A stretch of DNA of 55,908 bases from Pseudomonadota bacterium (lineage in GTDB: Bacteria > Pseudomonadota > Gammaproteobacteria > Steroidobacterales > SZUA-146): positions 1-55,908 of the forward strand of contig JBCCHD010000024.1 of NCBI GenBank assembly GCA_039028935.1, written 5' to 3'. Shown piece by piece: positions 17,978 through 26,717 of the stretch. Made by a program: the position numbers and the translations under genes. How positions within the stretch are numbered: position 1 is the first letter of the stretch; each line of letters starts with the position of its first letter. Under the pieces are notes generated by a model. It searched no databases. It was not told the origin of the DNA and saw only the letters and a list, made by a program, of their open reading frames with translations.

Positions 17978-18112
17978 ATGGATGCGGTGACTGATCATCA
18001 CAAAACGGCACGGGCAGCCGCCGTGAAGCACGCTATTTGGCTGTTCGGCGCCGCGTTTGGCATTTTTGCGACATACCTCGTGTACGTGTACGTGTACACG
18101 ATCAACATGTAG
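17978..18112 (+). CDS. Small cytochrome oxidase-associated membrane protein
   Basis: 44 residues. It starts DAVTDHHKTARAAA and has a single membrane segment (about 20-40, LFGAAFGIFATYLVYVYVY), then ends TINM. A GAGG sits immediately before the ATG. A short single-helix protein between coxA and ctaG is a recurrent feature of proteobacterial aa3 operons, annotated as a small oxidase assembly protein. The run VYVYVY is encoded by a GTGTAC tandem repeat. Its position in the operon and its topology support a real gene; the function is inferred. Confidence 0.75.
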   Translation: MDAVTDHHKTARAAAVKHAIWLFGAAFGIFATYLVYVYVYTINM

Positions 18113-18123
18113 GGCGGATTGTT

Positions 18124-18666
18124 GTGACTGCAACACACAGCCGTGGGCGATTAACGCTGTCATTGGTGACCCTAGCCGCAGCCATGTTTGGTTTTGGCTA
18201 CCTGTTAGTGCCGCTCTACGACATTATCTGCGACATCACGGGGCTCAACGGCAAAGTGTCGAACGAAGCGGCGATCGTTACCGAAGCGCCTGATACGAAT
18301 CGGCTGGTGAGTATCGAGTTCATGTCGTCGATCAATGCGGGTGGCGCGTGGGAATTTGAACCGGTGGTTACGCAAATGGACGTGCATCCGGGCAAGCTCT
18401 ACACCATCGAGTACAAGGCACGTAATATTCTGGCACACGGGCGGGTTGGACAAGCAGTGCCAAGCGTTGCGCCCGGCGTTGCGGCTCGTTACTTTCAGAA
18501 AACCGAGTGTTTCTGTTTTACCGAACAAGCGTTTGAGGGCGCGGAAGAGCGCCTGATGCCCGTGACATTTATTGTCGACCCGGAGCTGCCGGGCGATGTT
18601 GATATGATCACCTTGTCATACACTTTTTTCACCAAGAAGCCGTCGCAGCTGGCGGCGAGCAGGTAA
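18124..18666 (+). CDS. ctaG: Cytochrome c oxidase assembly protein CtaG (Cox11)
   Basis: 180 residues from a GTG at 18124. One N-terminal membrane anchor (about 10-32) ends in FGFGYLLVPLYDIICDITGLNGK-type sequence, the Cox11 signature. The copper-binding CFCF (Cys129, Cys131) lies in the periplasmic immunoglobulin-like domain. Cox11 inserts copper into the CuB site of subunit I. The open frame extends upstream to 18037 but would overlap the small membrane protein gene, so I use the GTG that begins 11 bp after that gene's stop. coxC starts 9 bp after its own stop. Confidence 0.93.
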   Translation: MTATHSRGRLTLSLVTLAAAMFGFGYLLVPLYDIICDITGLNGKVSNEAAIVTEAPDTNRLVSIEFMSSINAGGAWEFEPVVTQMDVHPGKLYTIEYKARNILAHGRVGQAVPSVAPGVAARYFQKTECFCFTEQAFEGAEERLMPVTFIVDPELPGDVDMITLSYTFFTKKPSQLAASR

Positions 18667-18675
18667 GGACTAACC

Positions 18676-19542
18676 ATGTCTGACTCTCCACAAAAGTATT
18701 ACGTCCCGCACGGCAGTCAGTGGCCGATCATTGGTTCCATTTCTCTGTTTTTGATGGCCTTTGGCGCAGGCTCTTGGCTCAACGGCAGCGATTTTGGCAA
18801 GTACATGACGTTCGCTGGGCTCGCCGGTATTTTGTACATGATCTTTGGCTGGTTTGGCGAAGTGATTCGCGAAAGCGTCAAGGGCATGTTTCAGGCAAAA
18901 GAAGACGTCTCATTTCGCATGGGCATGATCTGGTTCATCATGTCGGAAGTGATGTTTTTCGCCGCCTTCTTTGGCGCATTGTTCTACGCAAGACAGCTCG
19001 TCGTGCCTTGGCTGGGTGGTGAGGGCAGTAATTTCTTCACCAACCTGTTGCTCTGGTCGGGCTACGAAGCGGAGTGGCCGACGAATGGCCCGGATGGTCT
19101 TGGCGGAGAGTTTAAAACCATGAGCTGGGCAGGCTTGCCGCTGATCAACACGCTGCTGCTGCTCACCAGCTCGGTGACCATTACGATCGCCCATCATGCG
19201 CTGTTGCGAAACGATCGCCGCTGGTTAAATATCGGCCTCTTTTTGACCTTTGCGTTGGGCTTCATATTTTTGTACTTCCAGGTGCTCGAGTACGCCCACG
19301 CCTACAATGACCTCAACCTGAAGCTGTCAACCGGTATTTACGGCTCGACGTTCTTTATGCTGACCGGATTCCACGGTGCGCACGTGACCTTGGGTTCCAT
19401 CATGCTCGTGGTGATTTGGCTACGGGTACTCAAAGGCCATTTCAGTCCCGATAACCATTTCGGTTTTGAGGCGGTGGCGTGGTACTGGCACTTTGTGGAT
19501 GTGGTTTGGCTTGGCCTGTTTATATTTGTCTATATCTTATAG
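18676..19542 (+). CDS. coxC: Cytochrome c oxidase subunit III
   Basis: 288 residues, seven predicted membrane helices. Family motifs include FRMGMIWFIMSEVMFFAAFFG and the late GFHGAHVTLGSI and AVAWYWHFVDVVWLGLF, which hold the lipid- and subunit I-contacting residues. A hydrophilic loop (about 110-150) separates helices three and four. Subunit III has no cofactors and stabilises proton uptake by subunit I. It closes the structural cox operon, 35 bp ahead of a strong terminator. Confidence 0.96.
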   Translation: MSDSPQKYYVPHGSQWPIIGSISLFLMAFGAGSWLNGSDFGKYMTFAGLAGILYMIFGWFGEVIRESVKGMFQAKEDVSFRMGMIWFIMSEVMFFAAFFGALFYARQLVVPWLGGEGSNFFTNLLLWSGYEAEWPTNGPDGLGGEFKTMSWAGLPLINTLLLLTSSVTITIAHHALLRNDRRWLNIGLFLTFALGFIFLYFQVLEYAHAYNDLNLKLSTGIYGSTFFMLTGFHGAHVTLGSIMLVVIWLRVLKGHFSPDNHFGFEAVAWYWHFVDVVWLGLFIFVYIL

Positions 19543-19576
19543 GGCCTCAATACGCACTCATTGCCTGAGCAATTGT

Positions 19577-19605
19577 AAAAGGCGCTACCTCTGGTAGCGC
19601 CTTTT
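19577..19605 (+). terminator. Rho-independent terminator after coxC
   Basis: A perfect 13-bp stem, AAAAGGCGCTACC (19577-19589) with GGTAGCGCCTTTT (19593-19605), and a 3-base loop. The A/T-rich outer arms let it work in both directions. It ends the cox structural operon. Confidence 0.95.
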
Positions 19606-19692
19606 ATGTCTGCGAGCGGTCGTCCGGTCAACGCGATCACCATCGGCGAGGGCCAGGTTAGGCAAGACAAGCCGTTCGATACGAAAGAGATG

Positions 19693-19710
19693 GGCCCGCT
19701 AGAGCGGGCC
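19693..19710 (-). terminator. Stem-loop downstream of the DUF2909 gene
   Basis: GGCCCGCT (19693-19700) and AGCGGGCC (19703-19710) form a perfect 8-bp inverted repeat with a 2-base centre. On the minus strand a pyrimidine-rich TCTCTTTC follows. It may act as a weak terminator for the small minus-strand gene ending at 19761. Confidence 0.45.
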
Positions 19711-19760
19711 TAGACGGCATGACCGCACAGGAGCAAGGCGACACATCGCGACGACTGACG

Positions 19761-19973
19761 CTAGAAAAAATCGATCGGGTGCGGTTCGATCCAGCCCATA
19801 TAGGCGGCGAGAACCACCATGGCAAACAACGCGACAGACAAGCCGATGCGCCATGTGAGCGCGCGCACCATGCGTTTTGGGTCATCGTTCTTGCCCCGCG
19901 CCATATGAAAAAGCGCCGAGCCCAACGTGTAGAGAATGACAAGCAACACGAAGATGAAAAAGAGTTTGAGCAT
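19761..19973 (-). CDS. DUF2909 family twin-transmembrane protein
   Basis: 70 residues with two membrane segments: LFFIFVLLVILYTLGSALF near the start and SVALFAMVVLAAYMGW near the end. The loop between them, MARGKNDDPKRMVRALTWRIG, matches the DUF2909 pattern. Such genes are typically found in opposite orientation between coxC and surf1 in gammaproteobacteria, as here. I chose the ATG at 19973, which gives the usual family length; an upstream in-frame ATG would add 16 unconserved residues. Function unknown, presumably linked to oxidase assembly. Confidence 0.82.
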   Translation of the reverse strand: MLKLFFIFVLLVILYTLGSALFHMARGKNDDPKRMVRALTWRIGLSVALFAMVVLAAYMGWIEPHPIDFF

Positions 19974-20087
19974 GCCGCGGCACCGAATAAAAGCGGAAGT
20001 TGAGTGTGAAGCAAAGCCCACACCCGATCAAGACGTTCCGTTCGGTGGCACGCCAGTAATCACATGTGCAGAACGGTTGCGATCGTG

Positions 20088-20795
20088 ATGAAGCTTCGCG
20101 TGTCGCTCCCCCTGACGATCATCGTGCTGTTGCTGCTGGCCATTATGATCCGTTTGGGGTTTTGGCAGCTTGGTCGAGCGGAAGAAAAGCAGGTGCGGCT
20201 TGACGCCTATGCCGCAGGGGTTGAGCTGGATCACGTGACATTGGATCGCCTACCCGAACGCTATGGTCGCGTTTCAATTGAAGGACGGTTCGATGACTCG
20301 CGACACGTCATTATGGATGGGTTTTCTGTCGACAAACGGGCCGGCTATCAGGTGCTGACACCGTTTTTAGTGGGCGACACCGTGCTCATGGTCAATCGCG
20401 GCTGGCGGGTCTGGCATGGGGACCGTGGAGCGATTGAAGGACTGGAGGTGGATCGTAAGCTGCGCACCCTAACCGGTCGCGCGGAGCCTTTCTGGCGCCC
20501 TGGGATGGTGTTGGGGGAGGGTAATGCCGGCGAATCGGCGAGCTGGCCGCGGATTGTTGTATACCCGCAGCACGACGAGATTCAGACATGGATGCAGCAG
20601 GCCGTTGCACCGTGGCAGCTGCTGCTGGAGCCGGATGAGGCCAATGGATTTTATCGTGATTGGCAACCCACCGGGCTACCACCGGAACGCCATAAGGGGT
20701 ACGCCGTGCAGTGGTTTGCCCTGGCGCTCACATTGTTTGTGTTGTACTGCGTCATTACCGTGAAGCAGTCGAGGTCCGTAGGAAACGAAGAATGA
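20088..20795 (+). CDS. surf1: SURF1 family cytochrome oxidase assembly protein
   Basis: 235 residues from the ATG at 20088 (an ATG at 20064 would add eight). Two membrane segments, near residues 5-23 and 212-230, enclose a periplasmic domain, as in SURF1/Shy1. The signature RLGFWQLGRAEEK follows the first helix, and VNRGWRVW lies in the middle domain. SURF1 helps install heme a in subunit I. The stop overlaps the start of the next gene (ATGA), so the two are coupled. The gene is divergent from the DUF2909 gene. Confidence 0.92.
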   Translation: MKLRVSLPLTIIVLLLLAIMIRLGFWQLGRAEEKQVRLDAYAAGVELDHVTLDRLPERYGRVSIEGRFDDSRHVIMDGFSVDKRAGYQVLTPFLVGDTVLMVNRGWRVWHGDRGAIEGLEVDRKLRTLTGRAEPFWRPGMVLGEGNAGESASWPRIVVYPQHDEIQTWMQQAVAPWQLLLEPDEANGFYRDWQPTGLPPERHKGYAVQWFALALTLFVLYCVITVKQSRSVGNEE

Positions 20796-21400
20796 ACGCG
20801 AGTGATTCTCAACAGAACGTTTCAACTGAAGAGCGCAATCGGGGCCGTTGGTCGTTCATCGTCCTGGTGGTGATTTTCTTTGCCCCGCTGATTGCCGCGT
20901 GGCTTATGTACTTTGGCGTCATTGATTGGAAGCCCGAAGGTATCAAGGCCAATGGAGAATTAGTGGATCCCCCGGTGCCGATCGACATTGTCGCGCCGGA
21001 TTATCTGGTGGCGTCGCAAAGCGATCAGCTGCTGCGCGACACGTGGACACTGGTTTATGTGGCAGATGAGTGTTTGGAGGATTGCGAAGCATCACTTGTG
21101 CTCATCCGACAGGTGCGATTGTCCCTGGGTCGCTATCTTGATCGCATCAGCCGCACGCTCATAGTGACCCAAACACCACCGGACGTAACGCGTCTGGCCG
21201 AGGCCTTCCCGGGTATGGATATTATTCACAGTGACCAGATGGCGCGTCAGATTCTCGATGCCGCGTCGCAAGAGGCCGGTGAGAGAATTTACCTGGTCGA
21301 TCCGCTGGGCAATCTGACACTGATGTTTGCGCGCGACAGCGAACCGCGACCGATCTACAACGATTTAAAACACCTACTCAAACTCTCGAGGATCGGGTAA
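20792..21400 (+). CDS. Membrane-anchored protein in the oxidase assembly cluster
   Basis: 202 residues. One membrane segment (about 20-40, FIVLVVIFFAPLIAAWLMYF) is followed by a soluble domain with the order of a thioredoxin/SCO-like fold: TWTLVYVADECLEDC, then a helix with RQVRLSLGR, then IYLVDPLGNLTLMF. The two cysteines in ECLEDC lie where SCO proteins carry CxxxC, so copper or thiol chemistry is possible. The gene overlaps surf1 by four bases and ctaA by one, so it is firmly within the assembly operon. Homologues sit in the same place in Pseudomonas-type clusters. The assignment is partly inference. Confidence 0.75.
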   Translation: MNASDSQQNVSTEERNRGRWSFIVLVVIFFAPLIAAWLMYFGVIDWKPEGIKANGELVDPPVPIDIVAPDYLVASQSDQLLRDTWTLVYVADECLEDCEASLVLIRQVRLSLGRYLDRISRTLIVTQTPPDVTRLAEAFPGMDIIHSDQMARQILDAASQEAGERIYLVDPLGNLTLMFARDSEPRPIYNDLKHLLKLSRIG

Positions 21401-22419
21401 TGAAGCGCTATCACCAGGCCGTCCTGTTCACCACGCTGCTGACCTTATCGGTCATTGTGGCCGGTGCTTGGGTCCGATTGACCGACGCTGGACTTGGCTG
21501 CCCCGACTGGCCGGGGTGCTATGGGCAACTCTTGGTGCCCGAGGCGCAAGAAGAAATCGATCGCGCGAATTCGGCGTTTCCCGAGCGCCCGGTCGAAACA
21601 GGCAAGGCCTGGCGCGAGATGATCCACCGGTACATGGCCAGCCTACTGGGGTTATGCATTGTCGGTCTGGCGGTCGCCGCCCTCATTCGGCGCAAACGCG
21701 ATCCACTTCAACCCGTGGTGATTCCTGTGTTGCTGGTCTTCTTGGTTATCTTTCAAGGCATGCTCGGCATGTGGACGGTTACACTATTGTTAAAGCCGCT
21801 CATCGTGATGGGGCATCTGATCGGCGGAATGACGACACTCAGCCTGCTGGTTTGGTTGGCATGGCAAACCCGGTATCCAGAGGCGGTTAAGCTGGGTTCG
21901 ACTGAGCAAGACCGGCGACGACCCATGACGCGACTCGCGACGATCGGGCTGGGCGTGTTGTTTGTCCAGCTCATGCTTGGCGGCTGGACATCCACCAACT
22001 ACGCTGCGATGTCCTGCCCCGATTTTCCCACCTGTCAAAATCAATGGTTGCCCGCCGGTGCGGACTACGCCGAAGGGTTTGTGCTGTGGCGTGGGCTGGG
22101 TGTCGATTATGAAGGCGGTGTGCTCGAGCACCCAGCGCGTGTGGCGATCCATTTTGTGCATCGACTTGGCGCGATTGTCACTACGATTGTGCTGCTGTGG
22201 ATGGCCATTGCGCTGATGCGCGTCGGCGGTCCACCGGCCCGGCGCAGTGCTCTGGCCACTAAGGTTTTTTTGGCCGCGCAAATTGCGATAGGAATCATCA
22301 TCATAAAGCTCGCCCTGCCGCTGAGCTGGGCGGTGGCGCATAACGGAAATGCGGCCCTCCTGCTCATTGCGGTAATCAGTGCCAATTTCTGCGCGCGCCG
22401 ACTGCCCATGGTGCGATAG
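21400..22419 (+). CDS. ctaA: Heme A synthase
   Basis: 339 residues, eight predicted membrane helices in two pseudo-repeats of four. The conserved first loop GAWVRLTDAGLGCPDWPGCYG and the corresponding second-half MSCPDFPTCQNQW carry the cysteine pairs of the Cox15/CtaA family. Heme-ligand histidines occur in MIHRYMAS, MGHLIGG and IHFVHRLGA. The enzyme oxidises the C8 methyl of heme O to the formyl group of heme A for the aa3 oxidase. Its ATG overlaps the stop of the upstream gene by one base. Confidence 0.94.
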   Translation: MKRYHQAVLFTTLLTLSVIVAGAWVRLTDAGLGCPDWPGCYGQLLVPEAQEEIDRANSAFPERPVETGKAWREMIHRYMASLLGLCIVGLAVAALIRRKRDPLQPVVIPVLLVFLVIFQGMLGMWTVTLLLKPLIVMGHLIGGMTTLSLLVWLAWQTRYPEAVKLGSTEQDRRRPMTRLATIGLGVLFVQLMLGGWTSTNYAAMSCPDFPTCQNQWLPAGADYAEGFVLWRGLGVDYEGGVLEHPARVAIHFVHRLGAIVTTIVLLWMAIALMRVGGPPARRSALATKVFLAAQIAIGIIIIKLALPLSWAVAHNGNAALLLIAVISANFCARRLPMVR

Positions 22420-22462
22420 CATAGGGGCCTGACACGCCGCGGGCGAAAACCGAGCACGATCC

Positions 22463-23362
22463 ATGTCCAGCACGACCGTTTTTGACAGCTACTTTGAACT
22501 CACGAAGCCCCGTGTGGTGGCGCTGATCGTGTTTACTGCCGTGGTGGGCATGGTCTTGGCCACTGAATCTGAAGTGCCTTGGCTCGCGCTCGTTTTTGGC
22601 ACGCTCGGCATCGGTTTGGCGGCTGCTTCGGCGGCCGTGATCAATCATGTGATCGATCGCCGCATTGATGAAAAAATGCATCGCACGCATCGTCGCCCGC
22701 TTCCTACCGGTCAACTCCCTGCGCGCAATGCCATGGTGTTCGCGCTTGTGCTGGGTGTGTTGTCAATGGCGACGCTCGTGTGGCTAGTCAATCCGCTGAC
22801 GGCCATTTTGACCTTTGCGAGTCTCATCGGCTACGCCGTGATCTACACGGTGTATCTCAAACATGCGACCCCCCAGAACATCGTCATCGGCGGTGCGGCA
22901 GGCGCTGCCCCGCCGGTGCTCGGATGGGTCGCTGTGACCAACTCGATTGATGCCAATGCCTTGCTGCTGTTCTTAATTATTTTTGCCTGGACGCCGCCAC
23001 ACTTCTGGGCGCTTGCCATTGCGCGCAAGGAAGACTATGCCAATGCGGGGGTGCCGATGTTGCCGGTGACCCATGGCGTTAAGTTCACGAGTCTTCAGGT
23101 GATGCTGTATACGGTAATCTTGATCGTGATCACGGTGTTTCCCTATCTCACCGGTATGAGCACATTGTTTTATCTGGTTGGTGCGCTGCTGCTTGGTGCC
23201 TGGTTTTTGTATTACGCGTGGCGCATGCTGTCTGACCAAGGGTACGAACTGTCTATGAAAACATTTACTTTTTCGATCACGTATTTGATGTTGCTGTTCG
23301 GGTTGCTGCTCGTTGATCATATCGGGTCGTTACTGTTCGCAGCAAAGGCGGGAGGCTCATAA
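22463..23362 (+). CDS. ctaB: Protoheme IX farnesyltransferase (heme O synthase)
   Basis: 299 residues, a UbiA-superfamily membrane enzyme with about nine helices. It starts [23 protein letters not shown]-like and has the prenyl-diphosphate site [21 protein letters not shown] and the second loop [18 protein letters not shown]. It joins farnesyl to heme B to make heme O, the substrate of CtaA. It lies 43 bp after ctaA and overlaps the start of the following unknown gene by one base. Confidence 0.95.
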   Translation: MSSTTVFDSYFELTKPRVVALIVFTAVVGMVLATESEVPWLALVFGTLGIGLAAASAAVINHVIDRRIDEKMHRTHRRPLPTGQLPARNAMVFALVLGVLSMATLVWLVNPLTAILTFASLIGYAVIYTVYLKHATPQNIVIGGAAGAAPPVLGWVAVTNSIDANALLLFLIIFAWTPPHFWALAIARKEDYANAGVPMLPVTHGVKFTSLQVMLYTVILIVITVFPYLTGMSTLFYLVGALLLGAWFLYYAWRMLSDQGYELSMKTFTFSITYLMLLFGLLLVDHIGSLLFAAKAGGS

Positions 23363-24330
23363 TGCGTTGGCTAATTTTGATTGCCGCGGTGTTGATCGTT
23401 GGCGCCTGGGGCGTGTCTGTGCTCACCGCCAAGGACGATTCGCCTGTGACCGACGTGCCCGGTGCGCCGATAACCGATGTGGATGACGTTGTGCCGGCCG
23501 AGGCCGAGGTGGTCGCGGAGGTTGAGCCGTTGGTCGACACGGACGAGGAGGCGGGGCCCCGCCGCATTATCGTCGACGATCCAGGTAACTTTTTTGGGCT
23601 GATGGAAACGATTGGTCTGGATAATATGGAGCAACGCTTTTCAAATTGGTCGCTCGAGCATGGTTACCCGTTCTCCGACCAAACCGGCGTGCTGTTACTC
23701 GAGCAACCCTACAATCAGTACGACGATGAGACGCTGCGCGCGTTCGCAGAAAATGAAGACATGTGGGCGCAGCAGTTTCTGGCCAAGCGTCTTGAGCGCA
23801 CGCGACCGGCAGAGGCGATCGACTGGTATCGCAAAGCGGCGATCAACGGCTCGCTTTATGCGATGGATCAACTAACGGCGCTCTACGGTCGGCTTGGTCG
23901 CGCGCGGGCGGACGGCCGCAACACGGACGGCGAATACAAAGAACAATTACTGGCTGTGCGCGACAGCGTTGAATCAACGGACGAGATGAGTTTTGCTTGG
24001 TCGATGGCGTCGGTCATGGCGGGAGGAGACCCGGGCCGTAATCGCATTATGCTCGATACGCTGGGGCGCAATTTTGACGATGATCAACAGCAGCGCGCCT
24101 GCGATATGGCCAGCAGTTTATACTCTGACTTGGCCGGGCAGCGCCAAAGCCGAGGGCTAGAGGACTTCTCGCGACAACCGCCACCCTTGATGATGGGGAC
24201 ATTCTCGGATATTTCGGCCCTCCCATGCGGTGGGGGAGCCGCCGTTCCCCATATCGACACCACGTCTTGCGAAGAGGTGGTGATGGTTATGGGGGGCACC
24301 GAGAACGAACTCGTGGTGTGTGGAGGCTGA
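23362..24330 (+). CDS. Unknown protein with Sel1-like segment
   Basis: 322 residues. It has an N-terminal membrane anchor or signal segment (about 3-20), then an acidic Asp/Val/Glu-rich spacer (25-65) and a helical domain. The helical domain has a Sel1/TPR-like segment, AEAIDWYRKAAINGSLYAMDQL, near residues 150-170. The C-terminus has two cysteines in a compact tail (TSCEEVVMVMGG and VVCGG). It shares one base with the ctaB stop, so it is translated in the same unit. Other gammaproteobacteria often have a SCO1/SenC gene here; this protein does not resemble SCO. Function not recognised. Confidence 0.75.
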   Translation: MRWLILIAAVLIVGAWGVSVLTAKDDSPVTDVPGAPITDVDDVVPAEAEVVAEVEPLVDTDEEAGPRRIIVDDPGNFFGLMETIGLDNMEQRFSNWSLEHGYPFSDQTGVLLLEQPYNQYDDETLRAFAENEDMWAQQFLAKRLERTRPAEAIDWYRKAAINGSLYAMDQLTALYGRLGRARADGRNTDGEYKEQLLAVRDSVESTDEMSFAWSMASVMAGGDPGRNRIMLDTLGRNFDDDQQQRACDMASSLYSDLAGQRQSRGLEDFSRQPPPLMMGTFSDISALPCGGGAAVPHIDTTSCEEVVMVMGGTENELVVCGG

Positions 24331-24452
24331 GCATGCCCAGGATGAGAACGATGCCGCCGGGACAGACGCATGAGAATGGTTCGTTCTTGATCTGGCATGG
24401 GGTGGGGTGTTACGCACAAGTCGCATTGCGCCTCGTGAGCTAATCCGCTTCG

Positions 24453-26681
24453 ATGAGCGACTTTCTTTCGAATCAAGATGACGCCGGTGCCACTGCGGCA
24501 CCTGGCAGCACAGCATTGCTCGAACTGAATCCTCAGCAGCAAGAGGCGGTATCGGCTGACTTGCGACCGGTACTTGTTCTGGCGGGCGCAGGTAGCGGTA
24601 AAACGCGAGTTTTGATTCATCGCATTGCGTGGCTGATGCTTGAAAAGAGTGCCTCACCGCACAGTATTCTCGCCGTCACGTTTACAAATAAAGCCGCGGC
24701 CGAAATGCGGCATCGCATTGAGATGCTACTGGGCATGCCCTCCGCGAATCTTTGGGTCGGCACCTTCCATGGTATTGCGCATCGTTTGCTCAGGCTGCAT
24801 TACCAGCAAGCGGCTTTGCCGCAGGCGTTTCAGATTATGGATGCCGACGACCAGCTGCGGTTTATCAAACGACTCATCAAGAACGAGGGTCACGAGGATG
24901 GCAACTGGGATCCGAAAGAGGTTCGCAGCTACATCAATCACCAAAAGAGTGAATGTCGTCGAGCGCATGATATCGCACCCGATGCCGACCCCAATAAACG
25001 CCAGCTCGCGCGATTTTATCAAACCTATCAGGAAGCGTGTGATCGGGCGGGTGTTGTCGATTTTGCCGAACTCTTACTGCGCGCTTTTGAGTTATGGCGT
25101 GATAATCCGCCGTTGCTCGCGCACTATCAGAAGCGATTTCAGTATTTACTCGTTGATGAGTTTCAAGACACCAATACCATTCAGTATCGCTGGCTGCGAC
25201 TTTTGGCGGGCAAGCAGGGCATTCCGTTTGTCGTCGGCGACGATGATCAGTCAATCTACCGCTGGCGCGGCGCGCGCATTGAGCATATCTATCGTTTTGA
25301 AAAGGACTTTCCCAACGCCCAGATCGTTCGCCTCGAACAAAATTATCGTTCTACCGGCAACATACTGGATGCGGCGAATGCCCTAATCGCGCGCAACGAG
25401 TCGCGCATGGGGAAAAACCTTTGGACCGAGGGGAGGCGTGGCGAGCCGCTACGTGTGTATGCAGCCTACAATGAACGCGACGAAGCGGAGTTTGTGGTGG
25501 CGCGTATTCGCGATTGGATCGAACAAGGCAATCGACGCAGCGAAGTGGCCATTTTGTATCGCTCCAACGCGCAATCCCGTGTGTTTGAAGAGTATCTGAT
25601 TAACTTGCGTATTCCCTATCGTGTGTATGGGGGGCTGCGTTTTTTCGAGCGTGCGGAAATTAAGGACGCGCTGGCCTATCTGCGTTTGGCTACGAGCCAC
25701 GACGACGACACGTCATTCGATCGCATTGTCAATATGCCGACACGCGGTATAGGCGCCAAATCGGTCGATCGTATCCGTGCGCACGCGAAGGAGCAGGCTT
25801 TATCGCTGTGGGCCGCAGCTGAAGCGCTGGCCAAAAACGGCTTCGCCGCCCGCACAGCGAATGCCGTGAGTGGCTTTATCGCTCTGATCAGAAAACTCCG
25901 CGACGATATTGCCGAGTTGGAACTGCATGAGCAGGTCGAGCACGTTATCCATGAGAGCACGTTGCTCGCGCATTACGAAAAAGATCACAGTGAGAAAGGT
26001 GAGGCGAAGGTCGAAAACCTGCATGAATTAGTCAGCGCGGCACGAGGCTTTGATCCGGAACAAATCGAAGACGAGCTGCCGCCACTGGTTGCATTTCTAG
26101 CGCACGCCAGCCTTGAGGCCGGCGAAGGGCAGGGAGCGGCATGGGAAGACTGTGTGCAAATGATGACGCTTCATTCTGCCAAGGGCCTCGAGTTTCCGTT
26201 GGTGTTTATGGTGGGTATGGAGGATGGCCTATTCCCGCACCAGCGATCGCTGCAGGATACCGTCGGACTCGAGGAGGAGCGCCGACTTTGCTATGTGGGG
26301 GCGACACGTGCGATGCAGCAGCTTTACCTGTCGTACGCCGAACAGCGACGCCTGCACGGTATGGATAATTTTTCCGCGCCGTCGCGCTTTTTGTCCGAAT
26401 TACCGGCCGAACTGCTCGAGGAAATTCGGCCGCAGGTCCAAATTAGTCGGCCCGTATACCGACCGGGTCACGTGGCGGGTCGCCAGTCTGTTACGCCAGG
26501 TCTTGGCGCCACTTCGCATGACAAATTCTCCCTCGGTCAACGTGTCCATCACAAGAAATTCGGTGAGGGCGTGATTCTCAATTTTGCCGGGCAGGGGGCG
26601 CAAACGCGCGTTGACGTCAACTTCGCGTCTGTGGGCATGAAACAGCTCGTTTTGTCCTATGCAAACCTCGAAGTGTTGTAA
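24453..26681 (+). CDS. uvrD: DNA helicase II UvrD
   Basis: 742 residues (E. coli 720), a superfamily 1A helicase. Motif I is LAGAGSGKTRVL (about 50-60), motif Ia VTFTNKAAAEMR, motif II LVDEFQDTN, motif III DDDQSIYRWRGA and motif VI VGATRAMQQLYL. The C-terminal extension ends with the short Tudor-like UvrB/RNA polymerase-contacting fold (GQRVHHKKFGEGVILNF). It unwinds DNA 3'-5' in nucleotide excision and mismatch repair. It stands 120 bp after the heme cluster and 36 bp before trkA. No convincing ribosome-binding site precedes the ATG. Confidence 0.96.
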   Translation: MSDFLSNQDDAGATAAPGSTALLELNPQQQEAVSADLRPVLVLAGAGSGKTRVLIHRIAWLMLEKSASPHSILAVTFTNKAAAEMRHRIEMLLGMPSANLWVGTFHGIAHRLLRLHYQQAALPQAFQIMDADDQLRFIKRLIKNEGHEDGNWDPKEVRSYINHQKSECRRAHDIAPDADPNKRQLARFYQTYQEACDRAGVVDFAELLLRAFELWRDNPPLLAHYQKRFQYLLVDEFQDTNTIQYRWLRLLAGKQGIPFVVGDDDQSIYRWRGARIEHIYRFEKDFPNAQIVRLEQNYRSTGNILDAANALIARNESRMGKNLWTEGRRGEPLRVYAAYNERDEAEFVVARIRDWIEQGNRRSEVAILYRSNAQSRVFEEYLINLRIPYRVYGGLRFFERAEIKDALAYLRLATSHDDDTSFDRIVNMPTRGIGAKSVDRIRAHAKEQALSLWAAAEALAKNGFAARTANAVSGFIALIRKLRDDIAELELHEQVEHVIHESTLLAHYEKDHSEKGEAKVENLHELVSAARGFDPEQIEDELPPLVAFLAHASLEAGEGQGAAWEDCVQMMTLHSAKGLEFPLVFMVGMEDGLFPHQRSLQDTVGLEEERRLCYVGATRAMQQLYLSYAEQRRLHGMDNFSAPSRFLSELPAELLEEIRPQVQISRPVYRPGHVAGRQSVTPGLGATSHDKFSLGQRVHHKKFGEGVILNFAGQGAQTRVDVNFASVGMKQLVLSYANLEVL

Positions 26682-26717
26682 ACTTCAGGTCTGGATTGCC
26701 AGCCAAAGGCCCTTGTT

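Noticed and set aside
18080-18100. GTGTAC tandem repeat as a regulatory repeat
   Set aside because: It encodes alternating Val-Tyr in the membrane helix of the small oxidase protein, which explains it.
24225-24443. 72-residue frame between the ctaB-linked unknown and uvrD
   Set aside because: It begins inside the upstream gene and has no ribosome-binding site, domain or membrane helix; the part in the gap is short and low in information.
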